This document shows positions 25,662-34,704 of a stretch of 64,000 nucleotides of DNA, piece after piece. Position 1 is the first letter of the stretch, and every line of letters begins with the position of its first letter. The notes beneath the pieces were generated by a model. The model was not told the DNA's origin, did not search any database, and saw only the letters and a program-made list of their open reading frames with translations. This stretch comes from Frigoribacterium sp. PvP032 (GTDB taxonomy: Bacteria; Actinomycetota; Actinomycetes; Actinomycetales; Microbacteriaceae). Location: the NCBI RefSeq assembly GCF_017833035.1, contig NZ_JAFIBM010000001.1, forward strand, positions 1,488,001-1,552,000, in the 5' to 3' direction. The position numbers and the translations under genes are program-made.

Positions 25662-26726
25662 ATGGAACGATCCTCCAGGTCTCTCGACGCTGCCGACACC
25701 GCCGACGCTGCCGACACCGTCGATTCTGCCGACGCCGCTGCTGCCGACACCGTCCAGTCCGTCGGCGAGCTGGCGACCCTCGCGCGCATCCTGCCCCGCC
25801 TGCCGCGGGGTCTCGACACGCAGCTCGGCCCGGGCGACGACGCGGCCGTCGTCGCCGCGCCCGACGGCCGCTTCGTCGTGACGACCGACCTGATGGTGCA
25901 CGGGCCGGACTTCCGGCGTGCGTGGTCGACGCCGCACGACCTCGGCTGGAAGGCCGCCGCCTCGAACCTCTCGGACGTGGCGGCGATGGGGGCCCGGCCC
26001 ACGGCTCTCGTCGTCGCCCTGGCCGTGCCGGGCGACACGCCCGTGGCCGACCTGGAGGGGCTCGCCGACGGGCTCCGCGACGCCTGCGCGGCCATGGCGC
26101 CGGGGTGTGGCGTCGTCGGCGGCGACCTCTCCGTCTCGGCGGTCTTCACCGTCGCGGTCACGGCGTTCGGCGACCTCGACGGGCATCACCCGGTCCGGCG
26201 CGACGGAGCCGGCGTCGGCGACGTGGTCGCCGTGTCCGGGCCGCTCGGCCGGGCGGCGCGGGGCCTCGACCTGCTCTTCCGTCTCGGCGTCGACCACGAG
26301 GGCGTCCCCGACGCTGGCCTCGCCCGTGAGGTGCGCGACCGCGACGCCGACGTCGGCTGGCAGCTCGCGCCGACGCCCCCGATCGCCGACGGGCCTGCCG
26401 CCGCCCTGGCCGGCGCGACGGCGATGCTCGACCTCTCCGACGGCCTCGCGCTCGACGCGTCCCGGCTGGCCCGCGCCTCCGGCGTCGTGCTCGACCTCGA
26501 GTCCTCCGCGCTCGGAGCCGATCCGCACGCCGCCCTCGCCGGAGGAGAGGACCACTCCCTGCTCGCGACGTTCCCGGCGGGGACCGACCTGCCGGGAGGC
26601 TTCCGGCCTGTCGGCACGGTCCGCGACCTCGCAGGAGGCGCCCCCCGCGTCGCCGTCGACGGCCGCGACCTCGGCGAGCCCGGCGGCTGGGACCCCTACC
26701 GCCTCTGGACCGGCCAGCAGGGCTGA
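25662..26726 (+). CDS. thiL: thiamine-monophosphate kinase
   Basis: Phosphorylates thiamine monophosphate to the active diphosphate. 354 residues. Motifs: GPGDDAAVV, TTDLMVHGPDF, GWKAAASNLSDVAAMGA, VVGGDLS and MLDLSDGLALD. Residues 10–32 are a low-complexity Ala/Asp/Thr segment from imperfect GCCGACACC repeats, not part of the enzyme. ATG at 25662; TACCGT at 25649–25654 lies seven bases upstream, consistent with a leaderless transcript. Divergent from the DUF3515 gene. Confidence 0.94.
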   Translation: MERSSRSLDAADTADAADTVDSADAAAADTVQSVGELATLARILPRLPRGLDTQLGPGDDAAVVAAPDGRFVVTTDLMVHGPDFRRAWSTPHDLGWKAAASNLSDVAAMGARPTALVVALAVPGDTPVADLEGLADGLRDACAAMAPGCGVVGGDLSVSAVFTVAVTAFGDLDGHHPVRRDGAGVGDVVAVSGPLGRAARGLDLLFRLGVDHEGVPDAGLAREVRDRDADVGWQLAPTPPIADGPAAALAGATAMLDLSDGLALDASRLARASGVVLDLESSALGADPHAALAGGEDHSLLATFPAGTDLPGGFRPVGTVRDLAGGAPRVAVDGRDLGEPGGWDPYRLWTGQQG

Positions 26727-26782
26727 CCAGCCCCCGCCGCGCCTCCTCGTGCCCCGCCGCGTCCCCCCTCGGCCCCGACGAT

Positions 26783-26884
26783 CTCGCTGCCCCGTAATTT
26801 GAGAGTCATCCGCCCCGAGGGGTGCCCGGGGCCTGCCTGCGGCGGCCCTGCCGAGGCGGATCTGTCTCGCATTGAGATCCTGCG
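26783..26884. repeat. dispersed structured intergenic element, copy 1
   Basis: Shares three blocks, in the same order and spacing, with 53648–53759: CTCGCTGCCCCG; AATTYGAGAGTSATCCG; and GCGGATCTGTCTCGC, starting exactly 55 bases after GAGAGT in both copies. The interior is not conserved. GAG…ATCCGCC can pair with GGCGGAT…CTC, giving a hairpin. Lies between the convergent thiL and rsmD genes. Confidence 0.65.
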
Positions 26885-26894
26885 GGTCCCTCAG

Positions 26895-26985
26895 CGGCAG
26901 CTGCAGCCGCACCCACGGCGGCAGCCGCACCGGCACCGGCACCGGCATCCGCAGCCGCAGCCGCACCCACAGCAGCCGCAACCGC
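26895..26985. repeat. low-complexity GCAGCCGCA/CCGGCA repeat tract
   Basis: Degenerate six- and nine-base units (GCAGCCGCACCCAC, CACCGG) run between the structured element and the rsmD stop. No coding potential supported. Confidence 0.6.
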
Positions 26986-26988
26986 CCC

Positions 26989-27558
26989 TCAGGCGTCGCG
27001 CGTCGCGAACCAGACCGTCGTGTCGCCGTACGACTTGCGGGCGTCGAGCGTGAGCCCGGCGGGCCAGCCGGGCTCCCCGTCTCGGGAGGCGCGCTCGACG
27101 ACGACCAGCGCCTCCTCGGCCAGCGACGGCAGCAGGGCGGCGAGGTCGGCGGCGAGCTCGGCCGCCGACAGCTCGTAGGGCGGGTCGAAGAACACCAGGT
27201 CGACGACCGAGGCGCCGCCCGCGAGGTACGACCTGACCGGCTGGGCGACGACGTCGACCCGTGGCGCCCGCCCGGCGGGGGCCCGCCGCACGACCGCGTC
27301 GACGTTCTTCCGCAGCGCCTTCGCGGCAGCGGGCGCCTTCTCGACGAGCACGACCGAGGCAGCACCGCGCGACGCCGCCTCGAGCCCGAGCCCGCCCGTG
27401 CCGGCGTAGAGGTCGAGCACGCGGCGTCCGGCGATCTCGTCGCGGGCGTCGAGCGACGAGAACAGCGCCTCGCGCACCCGGTCGCTCGTCGGTCGCGTGC
27501 CCGTCTTCGGCACGGCCAGGGTCAGGTTGTCGGCGAAGCCGGAGATGATGCGGGACAC
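26989..27558 (-). CDS. rsmD: 16S rRNA (guanine(966)-N2)-methyltransferase RsmD
   Basis: Methylates G966 of 16S rRNA. 189 residues from the GTG at 27558 (MSRIISGFADNLTLAVPKTG, the usual RsmD opening); an upstream ATG at 27576 would add six residues. SAM-binding segment VLDLYAGTGGLGLEAASRG and catalytic DPPY (in LVFFDPPYEL) are present. Genes rsmD, recG and coaD are commonly neighbours in actinobacteria. Confidence 0.94.
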   Translation of the reverse strand: MSRIISGFADNLTLAVPKTGTRPTSDRVREALFSSLDARDEIAGRRVLDLYAGTGGLGLEAASRGAASVVLVEKAPAAAKALRKNVDAVVRRAPAGRAPRVDVVAQPVRSYLAGGASVVDLVFFDPPYELSAAELAADLAALLPSLAEEALVVVERASRDGEPGWPAGLTLDARKSYGDTTVWFATRDA

Positions 27559-27688
27559 GCCCCCATCCTGGTGCATCGCCGCAGCCGTTCGAGCAAGTCG
27601 ACAACGCGGCCCCGAGGAGGCGCGCGACCGGTCGTGGGACCCGCACAAGCGAGTTGTCGGCCGTCTCGACGGCAGGCACGATCGCCCC

Positions 27689-29395
27689 ATGACCAGCGTC
27701 GATCGAATCGTCCGCCCCTCCTTCACCAAGTCGCTCTTCGCGGGGCGGATCGCGTCCGAGCTCGTCTTCCCGTACCCGCACATGTCGGCGGCTGAGGCAG
27801 CGAGGGTCGAGACGGTCTCCGCGTCGGCGCGCGAGGTGCTGGCCGACTACGACCCGCTGCGCGCCGAGCGCGAGGGCTGGATCGGCGACGACACGGTGCG
27901 GGCCCTCGGCGAGCGAGGGCTGATGGGCCTGTTCGTCTCCGAGGAGTACGGCGGGCTCGGCCTCAGCCAGAGCGCCTACTGCCGCGTCTACGAGGAGTTC
28001 GGCCGGGTCGACGGCACCCTCGCCACCGTGATGGGCGTGCACCAGTCGATCGGCACGAAGCCGCTGCACCTGTTCGGCACGGACGACCAGAAGGCCCGCT
28101 GGCTGCCCGACCTGGCGAGCGGCCGCAAGCTGGCCGCGTTCGTCCTCACCGAGCCGAACGTGGGCAGCGACGCCTACGCGCTCGAGACGAGGGCCGAGCG
28201 GCAGAGCGACGGCAGCTGGCTGTTGAACGGCGAGAAGCGCTGGATCGGCAACGGCGACAAGGACGTCCTGACGGTCTTCGCCCAGAGCGACCTCGGGCAC
28301 GTCGCCCTCATCGTCGAGAAGGGCATGGACGGGCTGAGCACCGGCCCGCGCTTCGAGACGCACGGCCTGAAGGCCAACCACCTCCAGCGCGTGCACTTCA
28401 AAGATGTGAGGGTGCCCGCCGAGAACCTGCTCGGCGAGCCGGGCGACGGCTTCCGCATCGCGGTGAACACGCTGAACAACGGCCGGATGTCGATGGGGAC
28501 GGCCATCGCGGGCGGCATGAAGCGGTTCCTCGAGCTGAGCCTCACGCACACGGAGGCGCGGCACCAGTTCGGCCGCCCCCTCGCCGACTTCGAGATGGTC
28601 GGCGACAAGCTCGCGTGGATGACGCAGCAGATCTACGGCGTCGAGTCGATGTCGTACCTGACCACCGGCCTCGTCGACCGCGGCGACACCGACTTCGCCC
28701 TCGAGTCGGCCATGACGAAGGTCACGGCCAGCGACACCGGCTGGTACGCGCTCAACCGCGCCGTCCAGCTGCACGGCGGCGAGGCCTACATGGAGGGGCA
28801 CCCGCTGTCGAAGGCCCTGCGCGACTTCCGCATCTTCCCGATCTTCGAGGGCGCGAACGACGTCCTCCGTGCCTTCGTCGCGCTCAACGGCCTCAAGGCG
28901 CTCAGCGAGGAGCTGCCCGACGTCGCGTCCCTGAGCATCGGCGATCCCGGTCGAGCGATCGGCGTGCTTGCCCCCTACGTGACCGGCCGCGTCCAGCGGC
29001 GCATCAAGCCGGAGCGGCCGGTGGGCGTTCACCCGCAGCTCGCGCGTGCCGCGGCGCAGGTGGGCGAGCAGGTCTCCCAGCTGCGCGAGCGGGCCGAGGG
29101 CGCCCTCCGCAAGCACGGCAAGCGCGTCCAGGAGGCCCAGCTGGTGCAGAAGCGCCTCGCCGACGCGGCGTCAGGCATCTACGCGCAGACGGCCGTGCTC
29201 TCGCGGGCGTCGGTCGCCCTCGAGGAGGCGCGGGCCGACTCCGACGCCGAGCGTCACCTGGCGATCGGGTTCTGCAAGCAGTCTGCCCGCCAGGTCGCAC
29301 GGCAGCTACGGGCGCTCGAGGTGAACGACGACCGGCACGTGACCGCGCTCGCGGCGTCGACCCGCGCCTCCGGCGGCTACGCGTTCCGGCTCTGA
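27689..29395 (+). CDS. acyl-CoA dehydrogenase, very-long-chain-type with C-terminal extension
   Basis: FAD-dependent alpha,beta-dehydrogenation of acyl-CoA in fatty acid degradation. 568 residues, about 180 longer than classical ACADs, with a helical C-terminal domain as in VLCAD/ACAD9-like members. Core motifs: FVLTEPNVGSDA, GEKRWIGNG, RHQFGRPLADFE, VQLHGGEAYMEGHPLSKALRD and IFEGANDVLR, whose Glu is the probable catalytic base. ATG at 27689; CACGAT ends six bases upstream, consistent with leaderless expression. Its 3' end is duplicated downstream. Confidence 0.88.
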   Translation: MTSVDRIVRPSFTKSLFAGRIASELVFPYPHMSAAEAARVETVSASAREVLADYDPLRAEREGWIGDDTVRALGERGLMGLFVSEEYGGLGLSQSAYCRVYEEFGRVDGTLATVMGVHQSIGTKPLHLFGTDDQKARWLPDLASGRKLAAFVLTEPNVGSDAYALETRAERQSDGSWLLNGEKRWIGNGDKDVLTVFAQSDLGHVALIVEKGMDGLSTGPRFETHGLKANHLQRVHFKDVRVPAENLLGEPGDGFRIAVNTLNNGRMSMGTAIAGGMKRFLELSLTHTEARHQFGRPLADFEMVGDKLAWMTQQIYGVESMSYLTTGLVDRGDTDFALESAMTKVTASDTGWYALNRAVQLHGGEAYMEGHPLSKALRDFRIFPIFEGANDVLRAFVALNGLKALSEELPDVASLSIGDPGRAIGVLAPYVTGRVQRRIKPERPVGVHPQLARAAAQVGEQVSQLRERAEGALRKHGKRVQEAQLVQKRLADAASGIYAQTAVLSRASVALEEARADSDAERHLAIGFCKQSARQVARQLRALEVNDDRHVTALAASTRASGGYAFRL

Positions 29396-29427
29396 GGAAC
29401 GGGCCGAGCCGCGTTCCGGCTCTGAGG
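29381..29427. repeat. direct repeat spanning the acyl-CoA dehydrogenase stop codon
   Basis: GCGTTCCGGCTCTGAGG occurs at 29381–29397 (containing the TGA stop) and at 29411–29427, with a 30-base period. The last codons and stop have been duplicated into the intergenic gap. Confidence 0.85.
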
Positions 29428-29486
29428 TCAGCTCCCTGGCCGGCTGCGGGCCGGTCCCTGTCGGGGGCGCGCAGTAGCGTGGAGGC

Positions 29487-31712
29487 GTGCCTGCGCCCCT
29501 GCCCGACCCGTCGCCGCTCGACGCCGCGCTCTCGAGCGCGCTCGGCGGCCGCACGGCGCAGGCGATGCAGAAGGCGTTCGGCCTGCGGACGGTCGGCGAC
29601 CTGCTGTCGCACTACCCGCGGCGGTACGCCCGTCGGGGCGAGCTGACGGCGCTCGACTCCCTGCCGCTCGGCGAGTCCGTGACGATCGTCGCCGAGGTGC
29701 TCGACGTGCGCGAGCGCACGATGCGTGCCCGCCGCGGGTCGATCCTCGAGGTGCGCATCGGCGACGGCGAGGGCATCCTCACGCTCACCTTCTTCAACCA
29801 GGCCTGGCGCTCGCGCGACCTCGTGCCCGGCGCTCGCGGCATCTTCGCCGGCAAGGTGGGCGACTACCGCGGCCTGCGGCAGCTGGCGCACCCCGACTAC
29901 GAGCTGTTCGACGCGTCGCACGAGGCCGTGGCCGGGGTCGGCGACGCCGAGGCGCAGGCCTTCGCCCGCCAGCCGATCCCGATCTACCCGGCCAGCGCCT
30001 CCGTGGCGTCGTGGCAGGTGCAGAAGTCGGTCGAGGTGGTGCTCGACACGCTGCCGCCCCTCGACGACCCCGTGCCGGCGTCGGTCCGTGCCGAGCTCGA
30101 GCTCGTCCCGCTGCGTGAGGCGCTCGAGCTGGTGCACCGGCCCGACAAGGACAGGGACCACCTGAGGGGTCGAGACGCCCTCCGCTTCCAGGAGGCGTTC
30201 GTGCTGCAGAGCGCGCTGCTGCAGCAGCGGGCCCTGCTCCGCAGGACGAAGGCGACCGCGCGCTCGGCACGGCCGGGCGGCCTGCTCGAGCGCCTCGACG
30301 CGGCGCTGCCGTTCGAGCGCACCGCCGACCAGGTGCTGGTCGGCTCCGAGATCGACCGCGACCTCGCGGCCGACGTCCCGATGAACCGCCTGGTGCAGGG
30401 CGAGGTCGGCTCGGGCAAGACCCTCGTGGCGCTCAGGGCGATGCTCGCCGTCGCCGAGAGCGGCGGCCAGTCGGCGCTGCTCGCCCCGACCGAGGTGCTC
30501 GCCGGGCAGCACCTGCGCTCGATCGTGCGGTCCCTCGGCCCGGACCTCGCGGCCGAGCTGCGCCCCGTGCTGCTGACCGGGCAGATGAGCACCGCCGAGC
30601 GCCGCAAGGCCACCCTCGCCGTGGTCAGCGGGCAGGCCAGGATCGTCGTGGGCACGCACGCCCTGATCAGCGACGCCGTCGAGTTCTGGGACCTCGGCCT
30701 CGTCGTCGTCGACGAGCAGCACCGCTTCGGCGTCGAGCAGCGCGAGGCGCTCCGCCGCAAGGGGGCCGCCCCGCCGCACGTGCTCGTGCTCACTGCGACG
30801 CCCATCCCGCGCACCGTCGCGATGACCGTCTTCGGCGACCTCGACGTGTCGACCATCACCGAGCTGCCGGCCGGTCGCCAGCCGATCGAGTCGTTCGTCG
30901 TGCCGCTCGCCGACCGGCCCGGCTGGGCCGACCGCATCTGGCAGCGCTCCGCAGAAGAGATCGCGAAGGGACGCCAGGTCTTCGTGGTCTGCCCGGCCAT
31001 CGACGCGGCGACCGTCGAGCAGGGCGAGCCGGCCGCCGAGGCCGGTGCGGGGCCTGCCGCGGCCGAGGGGCCCGGGGGAGGCGCGCCTCCTGCCCCGGAA
31101 CGCGCCAGCGTCGAGGCCGTCACGGCCCTCGCCCGCTCGCTGCCCGTGCTCGCGGGCGCCAGGGTCGAACCGCTGCACGGCCGCATGTCGGCCGACGAGA
31201 AGGACGACGTCATGCAGCGCTTCGCGCGCGGCGAGATCGATCTGCTCGTGGCCACGACGGTGATCGAGGTCGGCGTCGACGTGCCCAACGCCTCGACGAT
31301 GGTGGTGCTCGACGCCGACCGGTTCGGCATCTCCCAGCTGCACCAGCTCCGCGGCCGCGTCGGTCGCGGCGGTCACCCCGGCCTCTGCCTCCTCGTGACG
31401 CACGCCCCCGTCGACTCGACGGCGCGCGAGCGGGTCGACGCCGTCGCCGCCACCCTCGACGGCTTCGAGCTCGCCCAGGTCGACCTCGAGCTGCGGCGCG
31501 AGGGCGACGTCCTCAGCAGCCTGCAGTCGGGCGGCCGGTCGTCGCTGCGACTGCTGCGGGTGACGACCGACGGCGACCTGATCGGCATCGCGCGCGAGCA
31601 CGCGGCCGAGCTGCTCGAGGCCGACCCGACGCTGACCGAGCACCCCGCGCTCGCAGCGGCCATCGCGCGCCGACTCGACGACTCGAGCCGCGACTTCATG
31701 GCGGCGGGCTGA
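29487..31712 (+). CDS. recG: ATP-dependent DNA helicase RecG
   Basis: Branch-migrating helicase for stalled forks and recombination intermediates. 741 residues: N-terminal wedge/OB domain, helicase motif I GEVGSGKT, motif II DEQH, TATPIPRT, and the C-terminal helicase domain with ATTVIEVGVDVPNAS and QLHQLRGRVGRG. An unusual insertion of about 35 Ala/Gly/Pro/Glu-rich residues (EPAAEAGAGPAAAEG…) interrupts the second RecA-like domain. GTG start; TAGCGT six bases upstream suggests leaderless transcription. Confidence 0.96.
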   Translation: MPAPLPDPSPLDAALSSALGGRTAQAMQKAFGLRTVGDLLSHYPRRYARRGELTALDSLPLGESVTIVAEVLDVRERTMRARRGSILEVRIGDGEGILTLTFFNQAWRSRDLVPGARGIFAGKVGDYRGLRQLAHPDYELFDASHEAVAGVGDAEAQAFARQPIPIYPASASVASWQVQKSVEVVLDTLPPLDDPVPASVRAELELVPLREALELVHRPDKDRDHLRGRDALRFQEAFVLQSALLQQRALLRRTKATARSARPGGLLERLDAALPFERTADQVLVGSEIDRDLAADVPMNRLVQGEVGSGKTLVALRAMLAVAESGGQSALLAPTEVLAGQHLRSIVRSLGPDLAAELRPVLLTGQMSTAERRKATLAVVSGQARIVVGTHALISDAVEFWDLGLVVVDEQHRFGVEQREALRRKGAAPPHVLVLTATPIPRTVAMTVFGDLDVSTITELPAGRQPIESFVVPLADRPGWADRIWQRSAEEIAKGRQVFVVCPAIDAATVEQGEPAAEAGAGPAAAEGPGGGAPPAPERASVEAVTALARSLPVLAGARVEPLHGRMSADEKDDVMQRFARGEIDLLVATTVIEVGVDVPNASTMVVLDADRFGISQLHQLRGRVGRGGHPGLCLLVTHAPVDSTARERVDAVAATLDGFELAQVDLELRREGDVLSSLQSGGRSSLRLLRVTTDGDLIGIAREHAAELLEADPTLTEHPALAAAIARRLDDSSRDFMAAG

Positions 31713-31746
31713 GGGTGTCTCCCGGGCCACCGGCTAGGGTGACGGG

Positions 31747-32229
31747 ATGAGCAGGATCGCCGTCGTCCCGGGGTCGTTCGACCCCGTCACCCTCGGCCAC
31801 GTCGACGTCATCGCGAGGGCTGCGGGCATCTTCGACGAGGTCCACGTGCTGGTCGTGCACAACCCCGACAAGACCGCGCTCCTGCCGCTGCCGCAGCGGG
31901 TCTCGCTGCTCGAGCGCTCGCTCCGCGACGCGGGGCTGCCGAGCACCGTGACCGTGCACAGCTGGAGCGTCGGCCTGCTGGTCGACTACTGCACCGAGGT
32001 CGGCGCGTCCGTGCTCGTCAAGGGCATCCGCTCCCAGGTCGACGTGGCGTATGAAACTCCCATGGCGATCATGAACCGCAGCCTGGCCGGGGTCGAGACG
32101 GTCTTCCTGCTGCCCGACCCGGCCCACGCCCACGTGTCGAGCTCGCTCGTCCGCCAGGTGGCGTCGCTCGGCGGCGACGTGCGGCCCTACGTCCCGACCG
32201 CCGTGGCCGACTACCTCGCGACGGGCTGA
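31747..32229 (+). CDS. coaD: phosphopantetheine adenylyltransferase
   Basis: Fourth step of coenzyme A synthesis. 160 residues, the family norm. Nucleotidyltransferase motif [14 protein letters not shown] at residues 9–22, [20 protein letters not shown] in the middle, and the C-terminal [18 protein letters not shown] at 31747; TAGGGT at 31735–31740, six bases upstream, fits a leaderless transcript. Follows recG as in related genomes. Confidence 0.96.
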   Translation: MSRIAVVPGSFDPVTLGHVDVIARAAGIFDEVHVLVVHNPDKTALLPLPQRVSLLERSLRDAGLPSTVTVHSWSVGLLVDYCTEVGASVLVKGIRSQVDVAYETPMAIMNRSLAGVETVFLLPDPAHAHVSSSLVRQVASLGGDVRPYVPTAVADYLATG

Positions 32230-32386
32230 CCCACCACCGACTCACTGGCCCACCCGACCCACCGCCCGACCCACCTGGCCCACCCGACCCACCTCAGCCG
32301 CACCGCACTCCGAACACACGACGCACCAGATCACGACGCACCACGGACCGATCCAGATCACGCCCGGCACCCGAGAGACGACGACG

Positions 32387-33436
32387 ATGACGACGACCAC
32401 GACCAGCACCCCCGGCAGCGACGCCCGGCGCGAGCGCCGCAGGCCGGAGGCCGCCGTCGCGGGGCCGCCGATGTCGCTCGACGAGGTGCAGCAGAAGGCA
32501 CGCGGCATCCTCGAGGCCGTCGCGACTGTCATCGACGGCAAGGACGGCGCCATCAGCACGGCCCTGACCGTCCTGCTGGCGGAGGGGCACCTCCTGATCG
32601 AGGACGTCCCCGGCGTCGGCAAGACCCAGCTCGCCCGGGCGCTCGCCAAGGCGGTCGACGCGACCGTCACCCGCATCCAGTTCACGCCCGACCTGCTGCC
32701 GAGCGACATCACCGGCGTCTCGGTCTACGACCGGGAGCGGGGCGGCTTCCAGTTCGTCCCCGGGCCCGTGTTCGCGAACGTCGTCATCGGCGACGAGATC
32801 AACCGTGCGTCGCCCAAGACCCAGTCGGCCCTGCTCGAGAGCCTCGAGGAGCGGCAGGTCACGGTCGACGGCATCACGCACCCGCTGCCGCAGCCGTTCC
32901 TCGTCGTCGCGACGCAGAACCCCGTCGAGATGGAGGGCACCTACGCGCTGCCCGAGGCGCAGCGCGACCGGTTCATGGCCCGCATCTCGCTCGGCTACCC
33001 CGACGCCGAGAGCGAGCTGCGGATGCTGCGGCAGCGAGAGCGCACCAGCCCGCTCGACGTGCTGCAGCCGCTGGTCTCGCTCGACGACCTCACCCGCATG
33101 ATCGCCGCGGTGCGCGGCGTCTACGCCGCCGAGGCCGTCGAGCGGTACGCGGTCCGCATCGTGCAGGCGACCAGGGTGCACCCCGACGTCCGGCTCGGCG
33201 CGAGCCCGCGCGCGACGCTCCAGCTGATGCGCGCCGCGAAGTCGTGGGCCGCGCTCAACGGCCGCTCGTTCGTCGTGCCGGACGACGTCGACGCCCTCAG
33301 CGGCCCCGTCCTCGGCCACCGGATCATCCTCGCCGGCCGTGCCGGGGCGGGGGCCGTCACCGCGGCGTACGACCTCGTCGCCGACGTGGTCGAGGCGACC
33401 GACGTGCCGCTCGGCGACCCCGCCGACGCGCGCTGA
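32387..33436 (+). CDS. MoxR-family AAA+ ATPase
   Basis: 349 residues. Walker A GVGKTQ (in IEDVPGVGKTQLARAL), Walker B VIGDEINRASPKTQ, and sensor/arginine finger segments ATQNPVEMEGTYALPEAQRDRF. MoxR ATPases act as chaperones with a partner VWA/DUF58 protein, which is encoded next. The first 25 residues are a Thr-rich leader. The 157 bases upstream contain GACCCACC-type repeats but no recognisable promoter. First gene of a three-gene operon. Confidence 0.92.
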   Translation: MTTTTTSTPGSDARRERRRPEAAVAGPPMSLDEVQQKARGILEAVATVIDGKDGAISTALTVLLAEGHLLIEDVPGVGKTQLARALAKAVDATVTRIQFTPDLLPSDITGVSVYDRERGGFQFVPGPVFANVVIGDEINRASPKTQSALLESLEERQVTVDGITHPLPQPFLVVATQNPVEMEGTYALPEAQRDRFMARISLGYPDAESELRMLRQRERTSPLDVLQPLVSLDDLTRMIAAVRGVYAAEAVERYAVRIVQATRVHPDVRLGASPRATLQLMRAAKSWAALNGRSFVVPDDVDALSGPVLGHRIILAGRAGAGAVTAAYDLVADVVEATDVPLGDPADAR

Positions 33437-33438
33437 CC

Positions 33439-34704
33439 GTGGCGCTCGGGCAGGCGCCGCGCCCCACGGCGCGGGGAGTCGGCGTCGTCGTCGCGGGAGT
33501 CGTCGTCGTGGTGGCCGGCGTGCTCCTCGACTCGACGCCGCTCGTCTTCGCCGGGTTCGTGCTGGTGCTGCTCGTCGTCGCGGTGCTCGTCTCGCTCCTC
33601 CTGCGTCGGCCCGACCTCGACGTCGCCCGGCGCTTCAGCCCCGGCCGTGGCGTCGCGGGCTGGTCGGTCGTCGAGACCCTCTCCCTCACGCCGAGGGGGC
33701 GGAGCCAGGTCGTCGTGCTCCGCGAGGGGCTGCCCTGGAGGGGCGGTCCGTCCGCCGAGTCCGCGACCGTGTCGCTCGAGCCGGGTCGCGCCTCCACCGC
33801 GGTGTTCCGCCACGTCGACCTGATCCGCGGCCGTCACCGCGTCGGACCGCTGACCGTCGACCTCGTCGAGTCGTTCGGCGTCGGCCGTCGCCGGACGTCG
33901 GTGCAGGGCACGCACGAGCTCGTCGTCGTGCCCGAGGTGCTCGACCTCGGTCTCGCCCGCGAGTCGCGGGCCCTCGGCGACGGGGCCCGCCGCCAACGCG
34001 GGCAGAGCCTCACCGGCGCGGAGGACGACCCCGTCACCCGCGAGTACCGCCGGGGCGACCCCATGCGCCGCGTGCACTGGAAGGCCTCCGCCCGGCACGA
34101 CGACCTGATGGTGCGTCAGGAGGAGCAGCACGGCCTGCCGCACGTCCGGCTCGTCCTGCCGACGTCACTCGAGTCCTGGGACGACGCCACGACCGGCCCG
34201 GGAGGCGCGGGCCGGCACAGCGACGCGTTCGAGTGGGCGCTGTCGGTCGTCGCCACCCTCGCGGTCGAGTGGGGCCACGCCGGCTCGGTCGCGCTCCTCA
34301 CGACTCCCGCCGGCGACCTCGTCGCCCGCCACGACCCCGAGACCACGACCGCGTTCCTCGACTCGCTCGCCGACGTCGTCCTCGACGACCCGGCAGGGCC
34401 GCCCGCACCGCCCGCCGCCGCTCGTGAGCCGGTCGTCGCCGTCGTGTCCAGCCTCCGGCGCCGCGACCTCGACGTCCTGCTGCGGTCACGCGCGGTCGGC
34501 GCCTCCGCCGTGGCCGTCGTCGTGTCCCCGACCCTGGGCTTCACCCACACGGGTCGTTCGACCACGGGCGACGGGCGTGACGCGCCGCTCGGTCCCGACC
34601 AGGTCGCGGCCGAGCTGCGGAGCTCCCGGTGGCGGGTCGTCGAGGCGGGGGCGCACGACAGCGTCGCCGACGTCGTCAGAGGGGCAGGGCTGCTCGATGG
34701 CTGA
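33439..34704 (+). CDS. DUF58 domain-containing membrane protein
   Basis: 421 residues. Two N-terminal membrane helices (GVGVVVAGVVVVVAGVLL, LVFAGFVLVLLVVAVLVSLLL) precede a domain with the DUF58 signature VTREYRRGDPMRRVHWKASARHDDLMVRQEE, then a degenerate VWA-like region. It starts with GTG two bases after the MoxR stop and overlaps the next gene by eight bases, so the three products are made together. Likely MoxR client; precise function unknown. Confidence 0.9.
   Translation: MALGQAPRPTARGVGVVVAGVVVVVAGVLLDSTPLVFAGFVLVLLVVAVLVSLLLRRPDLDVARRFSPGRGVAGWSVVETLSLTPRGRSQVVVLREGLPWRGGPSAESATVSLEPGRASTAVFRHVDLIRGRHRVGPLTVDLVESFGVGRRRTSVQGTHELVVVPEVLDLGLARESRALGDGARRQRGQSLTGAEDDPVTREYRRGDPMRRVHWKASARHDDLMVRQEEQHGLPHVRLVLPTSLESWDDATTGPGGAGRHSDAFEWALSVVATLAVEWGHAGSVALLTTPAGDLVARHDPETTTAFLDSLADVVLDDPAGPPAPPAAAREPVVAVVSSLRRRDLDVLLRSRAVGASAVAVVVSPTLGFTHTGRSTTGDGRDAPLGPDQVAAELRSSRWRVVEAGAHDSVADVVRGAGLLDG

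Noticed and set aside
26872-27795. Possible repeat-containing protein through the GCAGCCGCA tract
   Set aside because: The frame is antisense to rsmD and its repeats come from low-complexity DNA; no start signal or domain.
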